A stretch of 64,000 nt of DNA from Nostoc piscinale CENA21. Its GTDB lineage: Bacteria; Cyanobacteriota; Cyanobacteriia; Cyanobacteriales; Nostocaceae. Under the pieces are notes generated by a model that was not told the DNA's origin, did not search any database, and saw only the letters and a list, made by a program, of their open reading frames with translations. Below, in pieces: positions 1-9,495 of this stretch; position 1 is the stretch's first letter; every line of letters starts with the position of its first letter. The stretch spans positions 1,491,263 through 1,555,262 of the forward strand of contig NZ_CP012036.1 in NCBI RefSeq assembly GCF_001298445.1, in the 5' to 3' direction. Both the position numbers and the translations under genes were made by a program.

Positions 1-107
1 ACAGCGTGAACAGTGTGTCCTACCATTTGCAACGCTTGGAAGGGAACCATCACTTCATAATCTTCAACAAAATCGCCTACCAGCATCAAGATTTTTTTAG
101 CCACCAT
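1..107 (-). CDS. DJ-1/PfpI family protein, N-terminal fragment cut by the window edge
   Basis: Only the first 35 codons are present; the gene runs off the left edge. Reading the minus strand from the ATG at 105-107 gives a protein beginning MVAKKILMLVGDFVEDYEV, the hydrophobic beta strand plus acidic D-x-x-E turn typical of the DJ-1/PfpI (class I glutamine amidotransferase-like) fold, in which a strand of the form K-I-L-M-L-V-G-D is followed by a conserved Glu. The catalytic Cys would lie outside the window, so protease, chaperone, deglycase or hydrolase activity cannot be assigned. It is the furthest downstream gene visible on the minus strand after narM. Confidence 0.7.
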   Translation of the reverse strand, partial: MVAKKILMLVGDFVEDYEVMVPFQALQMVGHTVHA

Positions 108-254
108 GTTTTGTTATCCTTTTCGTTAATGGTCATTTTTTATTGGTTAACGGTACTTAAAAAAATAAATGATCTAATTTATTTACTCAAAAAAACTGAT
201 ATCTCCCTTTTCCCCCTTGTCTCTAGATGATGTGGAGTGTGAACTACAGATTCA

Positions 255-708
255 TTAAAGCAGATGAAATTCTGCTATGGCATGGGGAAAATTTTTATTT
301 TCATGGCTGGGACGGCTGAGTTTAATCAAGGCAAATCGTTGCAAGGGAGTTAAAGCCGCCCACTGTTCTAAACTCAAGTTGACACCTAGTTCTTGAGCTT
401 TTTCTTGTAAAGTAATTGGGATAGTACTAGAGTCCATCCAAGCAGGATAAGCATCTACAGGTAGTTGTCCTACAGGTGTACCTGTTTTTTCTAAAATTAA
501 TTGTTGGAGATATTCTCTGTAAGCGTCAATTTCTGTTTGTGTAGTGCAGGGTAATTCTAGTATGGCTTCACGCTCATCTTGAGTCATTTGTAACCAATCT
601 GATAGCTTGAGTTTAATTCCGCAAGTATCTAATTTATATCTAACTTGCATTGGGATGCAGCGCAGAGAAGTTACAAAATCTGCTTCAAATTTAAAAAAAA
701 GTTGCCAT
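255..708 (-). pseudogene. narM: Nitrate reductase-associated protein NarM, frameshifted near its start in this sequence
   Basis: The long open part (255-650, 131 residues) has the cyanobacterial NarM pattern: MQVRYKLDTCGIKLKLSDW at the start and FALIKLSRPSHENKNF near the end. In the family this protein is needed for active NarB in cyanobacteria. The same frame continues upstream as FKFEADFVTSLRCIP, the expected NarM N terminus, and an ATG lies at 706-708. Between them is a run of eight A (693-700, T8 in the gene). With seven T the reading would be M-A-T-F-F-K-F-E-A-D without interruption; with eight it stops after five codons. I therefore annotate the gene from 708 with a +1 homopolymer shift rather than as a 131-residue protein starting at 650. 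It lies downstream of narB in the same orientation. Confidence 0.8.
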
Positions 709-893
709 GTTTTAAATCATAAAGAACTTGTAGCAGTGCTATTTGATAAACGCACAAAATAGACAAGAGAGATGAAGGAGAGAAATATTTGTAAACTATT
801 GAGTATTGATAGAGTCTAGATGATTATTATATCTTTATGTAAGTATAAAAATTATTTCTAACTAATATAAATACCTGTTAAATATGAATAAAT

Positions 894-1361
894 TTAATGA
901 GATTGTTTGGAATTACTAGAACGAATGATTAAATAACTGATTGATAAAGCTAATATAGCAATTCCTAAACCAATTATATCAATACCTGTGACTTTTTCTA
1001 AGTCAAGAATAATGATTTTACGAGCAACAGCAATTAAAGAAGTGACGATAACTAATTCTACTTGAAATACGTGTTTGCGTAGGTAAGCTGTGATATTTTC
1101 GAGGATTTCTAAGGCAATTAGGATATTTAAGAACAATCCAAATATTTTAAATAATGTTGTATTGAATTTACCATAAGGAGTATCAAATAACTCTTTAATC
1201 AAAAAAGCACCTAAATCTCCGATCGCTACTAATATTACTAGCACCATTAACACAGATAAGACCTTAGAAACTATTACCTCGACGTTTTCGATAACGTGCA
1301 TAAAGCCTTCATCGGTAAATACTCCGAAGATATTTTTGAATAGTTTTTTCATCTGCTGCAT
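894..1361 (-). CDS. PsiE-like membrane protein (phosphate-starvation-inducible family)
   Basis: A 155-residue protein with four hydrophobic stretches (about residues 30-55, 72-95, 100-118 and 128-147) and the charged motif ENITAYLRKHVFQVELV followed by ALARK-like SLIAVARKIIILD, which is typical of the PsiE family of small inner-membrane proteins. The biochemical role of PsiE is not known; in enterobacteria it is induced by phosphate starvation. A start at the second methionine (MKKLF) is also possible. It sits between narB and narM on the same strand, so it may be part of the nitrate transcript, but the 194-base gap to narB leaves room for its own promoter. Confidence 0.7.
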   Translation of the reverse strand: MQQMKKLFKNIFGVFTDEGFMHVIENVEVIVSKVLSVLMVLVILVAIGDLGAFLIKELFDTPYGKFNTTLFKIFGLFLNILIALEILENITAYLRKHVFQVELVIVTSLIAVARKIIILDLEKVTGIDIIGLGIAILALSISYLIIRSSNSKQSH

Positions 1362-1555
1362 CCTGGTTTTAGTTCAACAAGCAATTGGTAACAAGGCAGA
1401 TATAGTCAGTAAATATCAAGAATTAAGACATAATTTCTTGATGTCTGCTATAGTCAAGATTCAAGGATGAATGTTGTCAATCTTTACCATTGACTAGTAT
1501 CTATTGATTTAATTACTCAATTACCAATTTATTGTTTAAGGATATACCAAGCAGA

Positions 1556-3763
1556 TCACCATTGTGACGATTGGAGTTGATAATTTTTGCTTGTAACTTC
1601 TCTAGAAATTGGTGCTAGTTGTACTGCACAAGCTTTTAACTCTGGTTGTAAAGAATCTGGGCAAGATTCGGGATGGGTGAGGGCGTTAGCTTCGGCATCA
1701 TTTGCCCAAAGTGCGCCCCAGTGCATAGGGACAAATACAGTACCAGGTGCGATCGCCTTAGTCACTTTTGCGGGAAAATGAGCTTGACCACGACGCGATC
1801 GCACTTCTATTACCTGATTATCGGTAATTCCTAACTTAGCCGCATCACGGGGATGAATTTCAATAAATGGTTCGGGGTACATCGAGCGAATTTTTTCGAT
1901 GCGACCAGTACGAGTTTGTGTGTGCCAATGTCCGTAAAGTCTGCCTGTAGTTAACACAAATGGATAATTGGGGTCTGGTAATTCTGCCAAACCTTTGGAG
2001 TAATACGCCCCGAACCGCGCCCGTCCATCAGAGGTGTGAAAGCGTAAATCTGTGTATAGGCGTTTGGAAGCATTAGGAAGTGGGGAATGGGGAAATTCAT
2101 GACTCCCCACTTCTGGATGTGGCCAGTGCGTCGGCCCTTGTTTGCGTAATTGTTCATGACTAATACCCGACATATCGCATGGACGATTTTTTGTTAGTTG
2201 AACAAACTCGGCGTAAACTTCGGCAGAGTTAGCAAAGTTAAACTTATCGGCAAAACCTAACCGTCGTCCGACTTCCGCGAAAATTTCCCAGTCGGCTTTG
2301 GCTTCTCTCGGTGGTTGGCGGAATGCTGGACACAGGGTGACTCGGCGTTCAGAATTGGTCATTATGCCAGTTTTTTCACCCCACTGGGCAGCAGGTAACA
2401 ACACATGGGCATAAGCGGCGGTTTCTGTGGGATAGTATGCGTCTTGGTAAATTGTGAAAGGCGATCGCAATAACGCTTTCTTGGTGCGTTCCAAATCTGG
2501 CATACTTACAGCTGGGTTAGTAGCTGCAATCCACAGTACACCTACATCACCAGTTTCTAAACCTGTAATCATATCCCAAGCAGTCAAACCAGGAGTAGGA
2601 GAAATTTGTCCCCGCTTCAGTCCCCAAAAATCTTCTACTTCGGCGCGATGCTGGTCATTTTTAACCAAGCGATAACCGGGTAATAAATGTGATAAACCTC
2701 CGGCTTCTCTACCTCCCATCGCATTTGGTTGACCTGTTAACGAAAACGGCCCCGCCCCTGGCTTACCGATTTGTCCTGTCATCAGGTGCAGGTTAATGAT
2801 AGTTCTAACCTTGGCTGTACCTTCACTTGATTGGTTGACACCCATCGACCACAAAGACAGCACCCGTTGTGACTGACCCCAATAACGGGCGGCTGTTTCT
2901 AAATCTTCAATACTGATTCCACATTGACGTGCTGCAACTTCTGGTGGATAGTGGCGAATAACTTCTGCGTATGCAGAGAAATTGCTGGTACAGTCATCGA
3001 TAAACATCGTGTCAATGTAGTTCCAACGCATTAATAAATGGGCGATACCATTTAACAAATCAATGTCTGTACCGGGACGAATTGCTAAATGTAAATCTGC
3101 GGCTTCAGCGGTGGGTGTGCGACGCGGATCAACCACAACCATTTTCATCTTGCGGTTTTTTTTGTGGTATTTTTCCAGTCGGTTAAAAATAATGGGATGG
3201 CATTCTGCTGTGTTAGTACCAATTAAAAATGCACAATCAGTTAACTCTAAATCTTCGTAACAGCAAGGCGGGCCATCAGCACCAAAACTTTGAATATATC
3301 CAGATACAGCACTGGACATACATAAGCGTGAATTCGCATCAAAATTGTTAGTTCCTAAACAGCCTTTCAAAAGTTTTTGGGCGGTGTAATAGTCCTCAGT
3401 TTGAAACTGACCAGAACCATACATACAAATAGCTTCTGGCCCTTGGGTGAAGCGCACAGTTTGGATGCGTTTAGTGATGAGATCAAAAGCTTCATCCCAA
3501 CTAACTCGCCGGAACTCTTGATCTAAAGAATCCCGCACCATTGGGTAATGTAATCTATTTTTATCTAAAGATTCAGCGATCGTTGCACCTTTAACACAAA
3601 CCATACCCTGACTAGAAGGGTGAGATTTGTCGCCTCTTACCCGCCAAGTCGGATTTCCTTGACTATCACGATTAGTTGCTTTACCGTGTTGTGCTGGTGG
3701 CGAAACTTCTAGACCACAGCCAACACCACAATAAGGACAAAGAGTTTTAGTAAATTCACTCAT
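1556..3763 (-). CDS. narB: Ferredoxin-dependent assimilatory nitrate reductase
   Basis: Molybdopterin oxidoreductase of about 735 residues that reduces nitrate to nitrite in the cytoplasm with electrons from ferredoxin. The N terminus holds a 4Fe-4S site (CPYCGVGCG, Cys 9, 12 and 16 from the chosen start), followed by the Mo-bis-MGD binding domains (NSRLCMSSAV, GTNTAECHP, VVDPRRTPTA, TGQPNAMGGREAGG) and the C-terminal molybdopterin dinucleotide-binding domain (LTTGRLYGHWHTQTRTGR, VFVPMHWG). I chose the ATG at 3761-3763 (MSEFTKTLCPYCG) because the family starts there; an upstream methionine at 3811 would add 16 atypical residues. Last enzyme gene of the nirA operon. A run of eight T inside the gene (about 3156-3163) is intact, unlike runs in neighbouring genes. 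Confidence 0.95.
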   Translation of the reverse strand: MSEFTKTLCPYCGVGCGLEVSPPAQHGKATNRDSQGNPTWRVRGDKSHPSSQGMVCVKGATIAESLDKNRLHYPMVRDSLDQEFRRVSWDEAFDLITKRIQTVRFTQGPEAICMYGSGQFQTEDYYTAQKLLKGCLGTNNFDANSRLCMSSAVSGYIQSFGADGPPCCYEDLELTDCAFLIGTNTAECHPIIFNRLEKYHKKNRKMKMVVVDPRRTPTAEAADLHLAIRPGTDIDLLNGIAHLLMRWNYIDTMFIDDCTSNFSAYAEVIRHYPPEVAARQCGISIEDLETAARYWGQSQRVLSLWSMGVNQSSEGTAKVRTIINLHLMTGQIGKPGAGPFSLTGQPNAMGGREAGGLSHLLPGYRLVKNDQHRAEVEDFWGLKRGQISPTPGLTAWDMITGLETGDVGVLWIAATNPAVSMPDLERTKKALLRSPFTIYQDAYYPTETAAYAHVLLPAAQWGEKTGIMTNSERRVTLCPAFRQPPREAKADWEIFAEVGRRLGFADKFNFANSAEVYAEFVQLTKNRPCDMSGISHEQLRKQGPTHWPHPEVGSHEFPHSPLPNASKRLYTDLRFHTSDGRARFGAYYSKGLAELPDPNYPFVLTTGRLYGHWHTQTRTGRIEKIRSMYPEPFIEIHPRDAAKLGITDNQVIEVRSRRGQAHFPAKVTKAIAPGTVFVPMHWGALWANDAEANALTHPESCPDSLQPELKACAVQLAPISREVTSKNYQLQSSQW

Positions 3764-3908
3764 GTAGCTACACCACTTTTGATTTTTGGAGGCTAGATAC
3801 AGATAATTCATCTGTGTTCATCTGTGGTTTTTATAAAAACAATTTTGATGATTATTAATAGAAAATAACAATTAACCGCTGATGTACACAGATAAAACAA
3901 AAAGCAAG

Positions 3909-3938
3909 AGGATGAAATTATTTAGATAATTTCATCCT
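3909..3938 (-). terminator. Perfect 13-bp stem-loop between nrtP and narB
   Basis: AGGATGAAATTAT (3909-3921) is repeated in inverted orientation as ATAATTTCATCCT (3926-3938) with a TTAG loop. On the minus strand the stem is followed by CTTGCTTTTTGTTTT, so it has the form of an intrinsic terminator inside the operon, after nrtP and before narB. It could attenuate narB expression or stabilise the upstream message. On the plus strand it is also followed by six T. Confidence 0.65.
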
Positions 3939-3951
3939 TGATTTTTTGGGT

Positions 3952-5451
3952 TTATTCCTCAGCTAAAATTGCAGATTGTTGAGTTGAATGTTCTGGTGAT
4001 TCTTCAGGCGCACCAGCAAAAGAACCTTGCGGTTCTTTGAGGAAGAAAGCACACATAAAAGCACAAATCATTGCTGCTATACCCATTGTGGAAAATAGGG
4101 TTGGTGCATCGGTTAAGCTGAAAATTGTGAGGTAAACTACACCACCGAAATTACCGTAAGCTCCGACGTTGCCAGCAATTTGTCCGGTGGCTTCTTTTTT
4201 GATTAGGGGAACAATACCGTAAGTTGCACCGCAGCCAGCTTGGGCAAAATAGGCACAAATCATAGTTACTGCGATCGCCAGCCCAATTGGCCAGTTACCA
4301 TTAATAAAATGTGCCATCAAATAGCCAACACCAATGCCAGCCGAAATAATGGTCATCGTCCATTTGCGAGAACCAAATTTATCAGAAATTACGCCACCGC
4401 TAGGACGAGAAACTAAGTTTAAAAATGGATAAGTAGCGGCAATCATGCCTGCAACTACGTGTTCTAAACCAAAGGTTTTTTCAAAGAAGGCGGGCAGCAT
4501 GGAAACAGCTGCTAATTCTGAACCAAAGTTAGTTACGTAAGTAAATTCGAGTATTGCAACTTGGCTGAAGTTAAAGCGTTGTGCAGGCGCGTAAGTTTTC
4601 TTACCTGTTAATAGTTCTTTGTTGACTTCATAAGCTTTGTAAGTTTGGTAAGCAAATAATCCTGCTAATACAAACCAAACTAAATACATTTGACCCAGAG
4701 TCAAAAAGTGAATATTCTTTTGCTCTAAGCGCCAAGCTAATAAACCGAGGGCGAATATCAAACCAAAATTGGAGACAATCATCGCCCAGAAACTTTTGAC
4801 GCTGGTGACTTCTAAAGCACCATTTTTCTTAGGGCGCTTGTAGACTTTGCCAGCAGGCGTATCTTGAACAGTGTTGAAGTAAATCACGCCATAGATAGCG
4901 GCAATGATACCAGTAAGAGCGATCGCCAACCGCCAGTTAGAAGCACCACCAGCCAAAAAGCTAGTAGCAACAGCAATCATTGGTAAGGCAAATTCTGCAC
5001 CAAAAGCCCCAAAATTTCCCCAACCGCCGTAAATCCCCTGTGCGCTTCCCATCTCTTTCGGCGGGAACCATTCAGCTACCATCCGGATACCAACAACGAA
5101 CCCGGAACCGACAATTCCCATTAACAAGCGGCTGATGACTAATTGATTAAAGTCTTGAGATAACGCTGTAGCTAAACAGGGAACAGCCGCAAACATCAAC
5201 AATATCGAATAAGTAATCCTGGGGCCGAAACGGTCTAACAGCATCCCAATGATTAGCCGCGCTGGAATCGTTAAAGCAAGGTTGCAGATTCCTAGAGTTT
5301 TAATTTGCTCAGGTGCTAAATGTAGTTGCTTGCCAATGGTGGTAGCAAACGGAGCAAAGTTAAACCAACAGACAAAGGTCAGAAAAAAGGCAAACCAAGT
5401 CTGGTGTAAGATGCGGTAACGATCCCTGAATGAAAATAAATTTTTTAGCAT
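3952..5451 (-). CDS. nrtP: MFS nitrate/nitrite permease, NNP family
   Basis: A 499-residue protein with about 12 membrane segments. It shows the two nitrate signatures of the NNP family: GIRMVAEWFPPKEMGSAQG after segment 4, leading into the glycine-rich YGGWGNFGAFGAEF helix, and NLVSRPSGGVISDKFGSRKW before segment 8-9. An extended loop around residues 200-220 and 270-290 fits cyanobacterial NrtP. The family imports nitrate and nitrite by proton symport. The gene lies 64 bases downstream of nrtD and shares the operon with a complete ABC nitrate transporter, an uncommon doubling. Starts at ATG 5449-5451 (MLKNLFSFRDRYRIL). Confidence 0.88.
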   Translation of the reverse strand: MLKNLFSFRDRYRILHQTWFAFFLTFVCWFNFAPFATTIGKQLHLAPEQIKTLGICNLALTIPARLIIGMLLDRFGPRITYSILLMFAAVPCLATALSQDFNQLVISRLLMGIVGSGFVVGIRMVAEWFPPKEMGSAQGIYGGWGNFGAFGAEFALPMIAVATSFLAGGASNWRLAIALTGIIAAIYGVIYFNTVQDTPAGKVYKRPKKNGALEVTSVKSFWAMIVSNFGLIFALGLLAWRLEQKNIHFLTLGQMYLVWFVLAGLFAYQTYKAYEVNKELLTGKKTYAPAQRFNFSQVAILEFTYVTNFGSELAAVSMLPAFFEKTFGLEHVVAGMIAATYPFLNLVSRPSGGVISDKFGSRKWTMTIISAGIGVGYLMAHFINGNWPIGLAIAVTMICAYFAQAGCGATYGIVPLIKKEATGQIAGNVGAYGNFGGVVYLTIFSLTDAPTLFSTMGIAAMICAFMCAFFLKEPQGSFAGAPEESPEHSTQQSAILAEE

Positions 5452-5484
5452 TAGATTTCAAACCTTTTACGGTTGGGTTAATTT

Positions 5485-5515
5485 CAGACTTCAGACTTCA
5501 CACTTCAGACTTCAG
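5485..5515. repeat. STRR heptanucleotide repeat (ACTTCAG type)
   Basis: Tandem copies of a CAGACTT/CACACTT heptamer fill the gap just downstream of the nrtD stop codon. The same heptamer family recurs near 10936, 16831, 22985, 23040 and 29485. Short tandemly repeated repetitive sequences of this kind are typical of heterocystous cyanobacteria. Confidence 0.7.
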
Positions 5516-6349
5516 TTATTCCTCATGAGCAAACCGACGATAGAGGAAATCTAGAGCGTAGTTCCGCAGGGTGTAATATTCGGGGTCTTCCATAATGCGG
5601 CGACGGTTGCGGGGACGGGCGAAGGGAATCTCTAAAACTTCACCGATTTGAGCGGCTGGGCCATTAGTCATCATCACCACTCTGTCGGCGAGGAACAATG
5701 CTTCATCAATGTCGTGAGTAATCATCAGGACGGTAACTTGATGGTCACTCCAGATTTGCAGTAGTTCTTCTTGCAATTCTTCTTTGGTGATTGCGTCTAA
5801 TGCACCGAAGGGTTCATCCAGAATCAAGACTTTGGGACGAATAGAAAGGGCGCGGGCGATCGCAACTCGCTGTTTCATCCCGCCAGAAATCTGACTCGGT
5901 TTCTTATCTGCGGCTTCTGTCAGTCCCACCATTGCTAAGTGTTCTCTAACAATGGCGCGTTTTTCGGCTTGGGGTTTTTTGGGAAATACGGAATCTACAG
6001 CTAAATAAACGTTCTCAAAAACACTCAACCAAGGCAGTAAGCAGTAGTTTTGAAATACCATCATCCGGTCTGGGCCTGGTTCGGTGATGGGTTGGTCTTG
6101 TAGCATGACAACGCCATCGGTGGGTGTGTTGAACCCGGAAATCATGTTGAGGAGGGTAGATTTACCGCAGCCAGAGTGACCAATTAAGCAGACAAATTCG
6201 CCTTCACGAACTTTGAGGTCAATACCATCGAGGACAGTGTAGGGGCCTTCGGGGGTTGGATAAATTTTGCTTACGCCTTCGATGACGAGGAAGTTATCTG
6301 CTTTGGTTTGTGGTTGTTGGAGTTGAGTATTTTTGTTTATTATTTGCAT
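5516..6349 (-). CDS. nrtD: Nitrate ABC transporter ATP-binding subunit NrtD
   Basis: A 277-residue ABC ATPase of the NitT/TauT (nitrate/sulfonate) class. Walker A is GHSGCGKST near residue 58, the ABC signature is ISGGMKQRVAIARAL, and Walker B is VLILDEPFGALD, followed by the H-loop MITHDIDEA. The C-terminal VFARPRNRRRI-like tail and EDPEYYTLRNYALDFLYRRF are typical of NrtD. It pairs with NrtC to energise NrtB. It lies 150 bases downstream of nrtC in the operon; that gap contains a G/C-rich dispersed repeat. Confidence 0.93.
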   Translation of the reverse strand: MQIINKNTQLQQPQTKADNFLVIEGVSKIYPTPEGPYTVLDGIDLKVREGEFVCLIGHSGCGKSTLLNMISGFNTPTDGVVMLQDQPITEPGPDRMMVFQNYCLLPWLSVFENVYLAVDSVFPKKPQAEKRAIVREHLAMVGLTEAADKKPSQISGGMKQRVAIARALSIRPKVLILDEPFGALDAITKEELQEELLQIWSDHQVTVLMITHDIDEALFLADRVVMMTNGPAAQIGEVLEIPFARPRNRRRIMEDPEYYTLRNYALDFLYRRFAHEE

Positions 6350-6390
6350 GATATTTTTCTGAATTTATTATTTACTCACGCAGAGGAGGC

Positions 6391-6441
6391 AGCGCGTTGC
6401 GGGGGTTCCCCCCGTTGTAGCGACTGCCGTCGCGCAGAGGC
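6391..6441. repeat. G/C-rich palindromic dispersed repeat
   Basis: The gap between nrtC and nrtD carries the 19-base core GCGGGGGTTCCCCCCGTTG (6399-6417), itself nearly palindromic. An identical core is found at 21750-21768, so this is a dispersed element. It sits inside an operon and could form a hairpin in the nrtC-nrtD intercistronic RNA. Confidence 0.6.
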
Positions 6442-6499
6442 GCGGAGAGGATGAGGGAGATGGGAGAGTTACAAAGGACGAATGACAAATGACCAATGA

Positions 6500-8485
6500 T
6501 TAAATAAAGACTTCTTCTATACGGATGTCTCGTTTAATTTCTAAGCTTTTGAGGTATTCTAGGGGTTCTGAGGGGTTAAAAACTTTACCATCGAATAAGT
6601 GAATCGGGTCGTCGTAGCCGGTATCGAGTAAGCCGAGGTCACGGGCGGCTACACCGAATATGTCTGCACGGCATACTCTTTCGATAACTTCTACCCAGTT
6701 TTTAGGGAAGGGTGTTAAGCCCCAGCGTGATAGTTGAGTCACCATCCATAAGATTTCGGTGCGGTTGGGATAGTTGGTTTTGTTGAGGTAAAACTGGTTG
6801 TAGGCGGTGAGTGATTGGGGTTGGGTACCATCACCGCGATCGTAGGGATCGGTGAAGCCAGGGCGGACGTATACAGGATTGACGTTGAGGTATTCAGGGC
6901 GGCAAATTAAGTCAAGGATTTCCTCGCGGTTGCGGAGGTCATCGCAATATTTACAAGCTTCTAGTAAGGCTTTGATTAAGGCTAGATAAGTTTCGGGATA
7001 CTGCTGCGCCCAGTCTTCGCGCACACCTAAGACTTTTTTGGGTTGTCCTGACCAAATTTCTAGGGCGGTAGCTGCAATAAAACCGACATCATCATGAACG
7101 GCCATGTGACTCCAGGGTTCGCCAGCGCAGTAACCGTCAATGGTTCCGGCTTTAAGTTGAGCGACCATTTCTGTTGGTGCGATCGCAGTTAAACTCACAT
7201 CTCTATCGGGATCGATCCCGCCAGCTGCCAACCAATAACGCAGAATTAAGTTCTGCATGGATGTGGGATGCACAACTCCCAAGGTCAATATTTGGTCGGG
7301 AGCGGCGTTAATGGATGCTTTCAGGTCGCTGAGGTTTCTGACACCTTCGCTATACAATCTTTTACTTAAGGTGATAGCGTTGGCGTTCCGAGAAAGATTG
7401 AGGGCGTTGACAACAGGAATTGGTGTTTTACCACCTGCGCCCAAAGTTAGTGCTAAGGGCATCCCTGCAACCATTTGGGCTGCATCTAATCTGCCTTTAG
7501 CTACACCTTTGGCGATTTCATTCCAATTGCTTGCACGGCTGAGGGTGATTTCTAAACCATATTGGGCAAAGAAGCCTTTTTCTTGAGCCACGATTAAAGG
7601 TGCAGCATCAGTCAAAGGTAGAAAGCCAATTTCTAAGTTGACTTTTTCTAACCCTCTTGGGGATACCGCTACAGGTGCGGCTGTTTGCTGCGCTTGGCGT
7701 TTCTTGGCTTGCTTTTGTTGGTTGAGGAAGTAAATCATCTCATTCCGCAGATTGTAGTAACTAGGATGATTAACTACTTCCAAACGTTGACGAGGGCGAG
7801 GGATAGGTACTTCGAGGATTTGTCCAATGTGTGCTTCTGGGCCATTGGTGAGCATAACGATGCGATCGCTCAACAATAATGCTTCATCCACATCATGAGT
7901 TACCATCACACAGGTAACGTTATGCTCATTGCAGATTTTCATCAATTGCTCTTGCAAACTTCCCCTTGTGAGCGCGTCTAAGGCTCCAAAAGGTTCATCT
8001 AACAATAACAACTTCGGACGGATAGCCAAAGCACGAGCGATCGCTACGCGCTGTTTCATCCCGCCAGATAACTCACTGGGACGCTTCTTAGCTGCTAGAC
8101 GCAAGCCCACCATATCGATATGTTCTTCAATGATAGACAGGCGATCGCTTTTCGACTTATTTTGATAAACCTCATCTACAGCCAAAGCGATATTTTCCCG
8201 CACAGTCAACCAGGGAAGCAAAGAGTAATTTTGAAACACCACCATCCGGTCGGGGCTAGGTTCTCTAATCTCCTTACCTTCCAAAGTCACACCGCCAATA
8301 CTGGCTCTATCTAAACCTGCAATGATGTTAAGTAAGGTAGATTTTCCACAACCAGAATGCCCAATTAACGAAACGAATTCACCTTGGCGGATTTTTAACT
8401 CAATATTCTTCAGCGCAATATATTTACCACCATTTGGTAAATCAAAAATTCTATCAACGTGGTCAACTTCAACAAAAGTAGTCAT
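6500..8485 (-). CDS. nrtC: Nitrate ABC transporter NrtC: ATPase fused to a nitrate-binding regulatory domain
   Basis: A 661-residue fusion typical of cyanobacterial NrtC. Residues 1-255 are an ABC ATPase (Walker A GHSGCGKST, signature LSGGMKQRVAIARAL, Walker B LLLLDEPFGALD). Residues 280-660 resemble the NrtA solute-binding protein (LEIGFLPLTDAAPLIVAQEKG, IDGYCAGEPWSHMAV). In this family the C-terminal domain mediates ammonium-triggered inhibition of transport rather than substrate delivery. Stop and start fit the operon spacing: about 100 bases after nrtB and 150 before nrtD. The upstream gap has CATTTGTC-type tandem repeats around 8484-8510. Confidence 0.95.
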   Translation of the reverse strand: MTTFVEVDHVDRIFDLPNGGKYIALKNIELKIRQGEFVSLIGHSGCGKSTLLNIIAGLDRASIGGVTLEGKEIREPSPDRMVVFQNYSLLPWLTVRENIALAVDEVYQNKSKSDRLSIIEEHIDMVGLRLAAKKRPSELSGGMKQRVAIARALAIRPKLLLLDEPFGALDALTRGSLQEQLMKICNEHNVTCVMVTHDVDEALLLSDRIVMLTNGPEAHIGQILEVPIPRPRQRLEVVNHPSYYNLRNEMIYFLNQQKQAKKRQAQQTAAPVAVSPRGLEKVNLEIGFLPLTDAAPLIVAQEKGFFAQYGLEITLSRASNWNEIAKGVAKGRLDAAQMVAGMPLALTLGAGGKTPIPVVNALNLSRNANAITLSKRLYSEGVRNLSDLKASINAAPDQILTLGVVHPTSMQNLILRYWLAAGGIDPDRDVSLTAIAPTEMVAQLKAGTIDGYCAGEPWSHMAVHDDVGFIAATALEIWSGQPKKVLGVREDWAQQYPETYLALIKALLEACKYCDDLRNREEILDLICRPEYLNVNPVYVRPGFTDPYDRGDGTQPQSLTAYNQFYLNKTNYPNRTEILWMVTQLSRWGLTPFPKNWVEVIERVCRADIFGVAARDLGLLDTGYDDPIHLFDGKVFNPSEPLEYLKSLEIKRDIRIEEVFI

Positions 8486-8586
8486 TTGTCATTTGTCCTT
8501 TGTCATTTGTTTCTAATACTCGTTCTCTACAAACTCTCTTTCTCTGCGTCTTTGCGATTCGTTTAATAGAGAATATTAACTCTTGA

Positions 8587-9426
8587 CTACTTCTGTTCTG
8601 CCACCATCTTACTAGCTATAAAACCTACCAATCTATCCAACATCAACCCCACCAAACCAACATAGATTAGTGCCAGAATAATCTCACTCAAATTAGTTTC
8701 TGTAGTTGTATTGTAAGCATCCCAAATAAACGAACCAATACCTACACCACCAACTAACATTTCAGCCGCAACAATTGCTAACCAAGATAAACCAATCCCA
8801 ATGCGTAATCCTGTAAAAATATAAGGCACAGTAGCCGGAAACACAATTTTAAAGAAATACTTTGGCCCTTTCAGTTTTAAAACTCTGGCTACATTCACAT
8901 AGTCTTGCGGAATTTGTTGTACACCTACCGTCGTGTTAATAATAATTGGCCAAATCGAGGTAATAAAAATCACAAAAATTGCTGAAGGATTAGCTTGTTG
9001 AAATGCTGCCAAAGATATTGGAAGCCAAGCCAGCGGCGGTACAGTTCTTAATACTTGAAATATAGGATCTACGGCGTTATATACAAATTGATTAGCACCA
9101 ATTAAAATGCCCAATGTAATGCCAACAATTGCTGCTAATGAAAAACCTAAACCTACTCTTCCCAAACTGCTGAGTATTTGCCAACCCAAACCCTTATCAC
9201 TTTCGCCATTATCAAAAAATGGATGAATAATAAAAGGGTCAAAAGTTTCAGAAAATGTTTCTATTGGGCCAGGTAACTTAAAGCCAGGATTTAAACAAAG
9301 CAATTGCCAAACTACTAGAAAAATTGCTAGTGCTACCAAAGGCGGTACAACTTTTTGTGTAATAAATTTATTAATCGCCTTTTGGGGCTTTTTTCTAAAT
9401 GTGCGATTTCCAGTAATAGCTGTCAT
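8587..9426 (-). CDS. nrtB: Nitrate ABC transporter permease NrtB
   Basis: A 279-residue inner-membrane permease of the BinPDT (NitT/TauT) type. About six hydrophobic segments are visible, and the EAA loop reads VARVLKLKGPKYFFKIVFPATVPYIFTGLRIG, with the conserved glycine-proline pattern that contacts the ATPases. It forms the channel of the NrtABCD nitrate/nitrite importer. It lies 69 bases after nrtA and about 100 bases before nrtC on the same strand. Confidence 0.93.
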   Translation of the reverse strand: MTAITGNRTFRKKPQKAINKFITQKVVPPLVALAIFLVVWQLLCLNPGFKLPGPIETFSETFDPFIIHPFFDNGESDKGLGWQILSSLGRVGLGFSLAAIVGITLGILIGANQFVYNAVDPIFQVLRTVPPLAWLPISLAAFQQANPSAIFVIFITSIWPIIINTTVGVQQIPQDYVNVARVLKLKGPKYFFKIVFPATVPYIFTGLRIGIGLSWLAIVAAEMLVGGVGIGSFIWDAYNTTTETNLSEIILALIYVGLVGLMLDRLVGFIASKMVAEQK

Positions 9427-9495
9427 TGTTTTATTATTCCGTGGTAATTCAGTGTTACTAAATTTTGTTGTGATAGTTGGGATAAGGTCGAAAAG

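Noticed and set aside
6..230. Plus-strand 74-residue frame at the left edge
   Set aside because: It is antisense to the DJ-1/PfpI gene start and then runs through an A/T-rich gap; no protein features.
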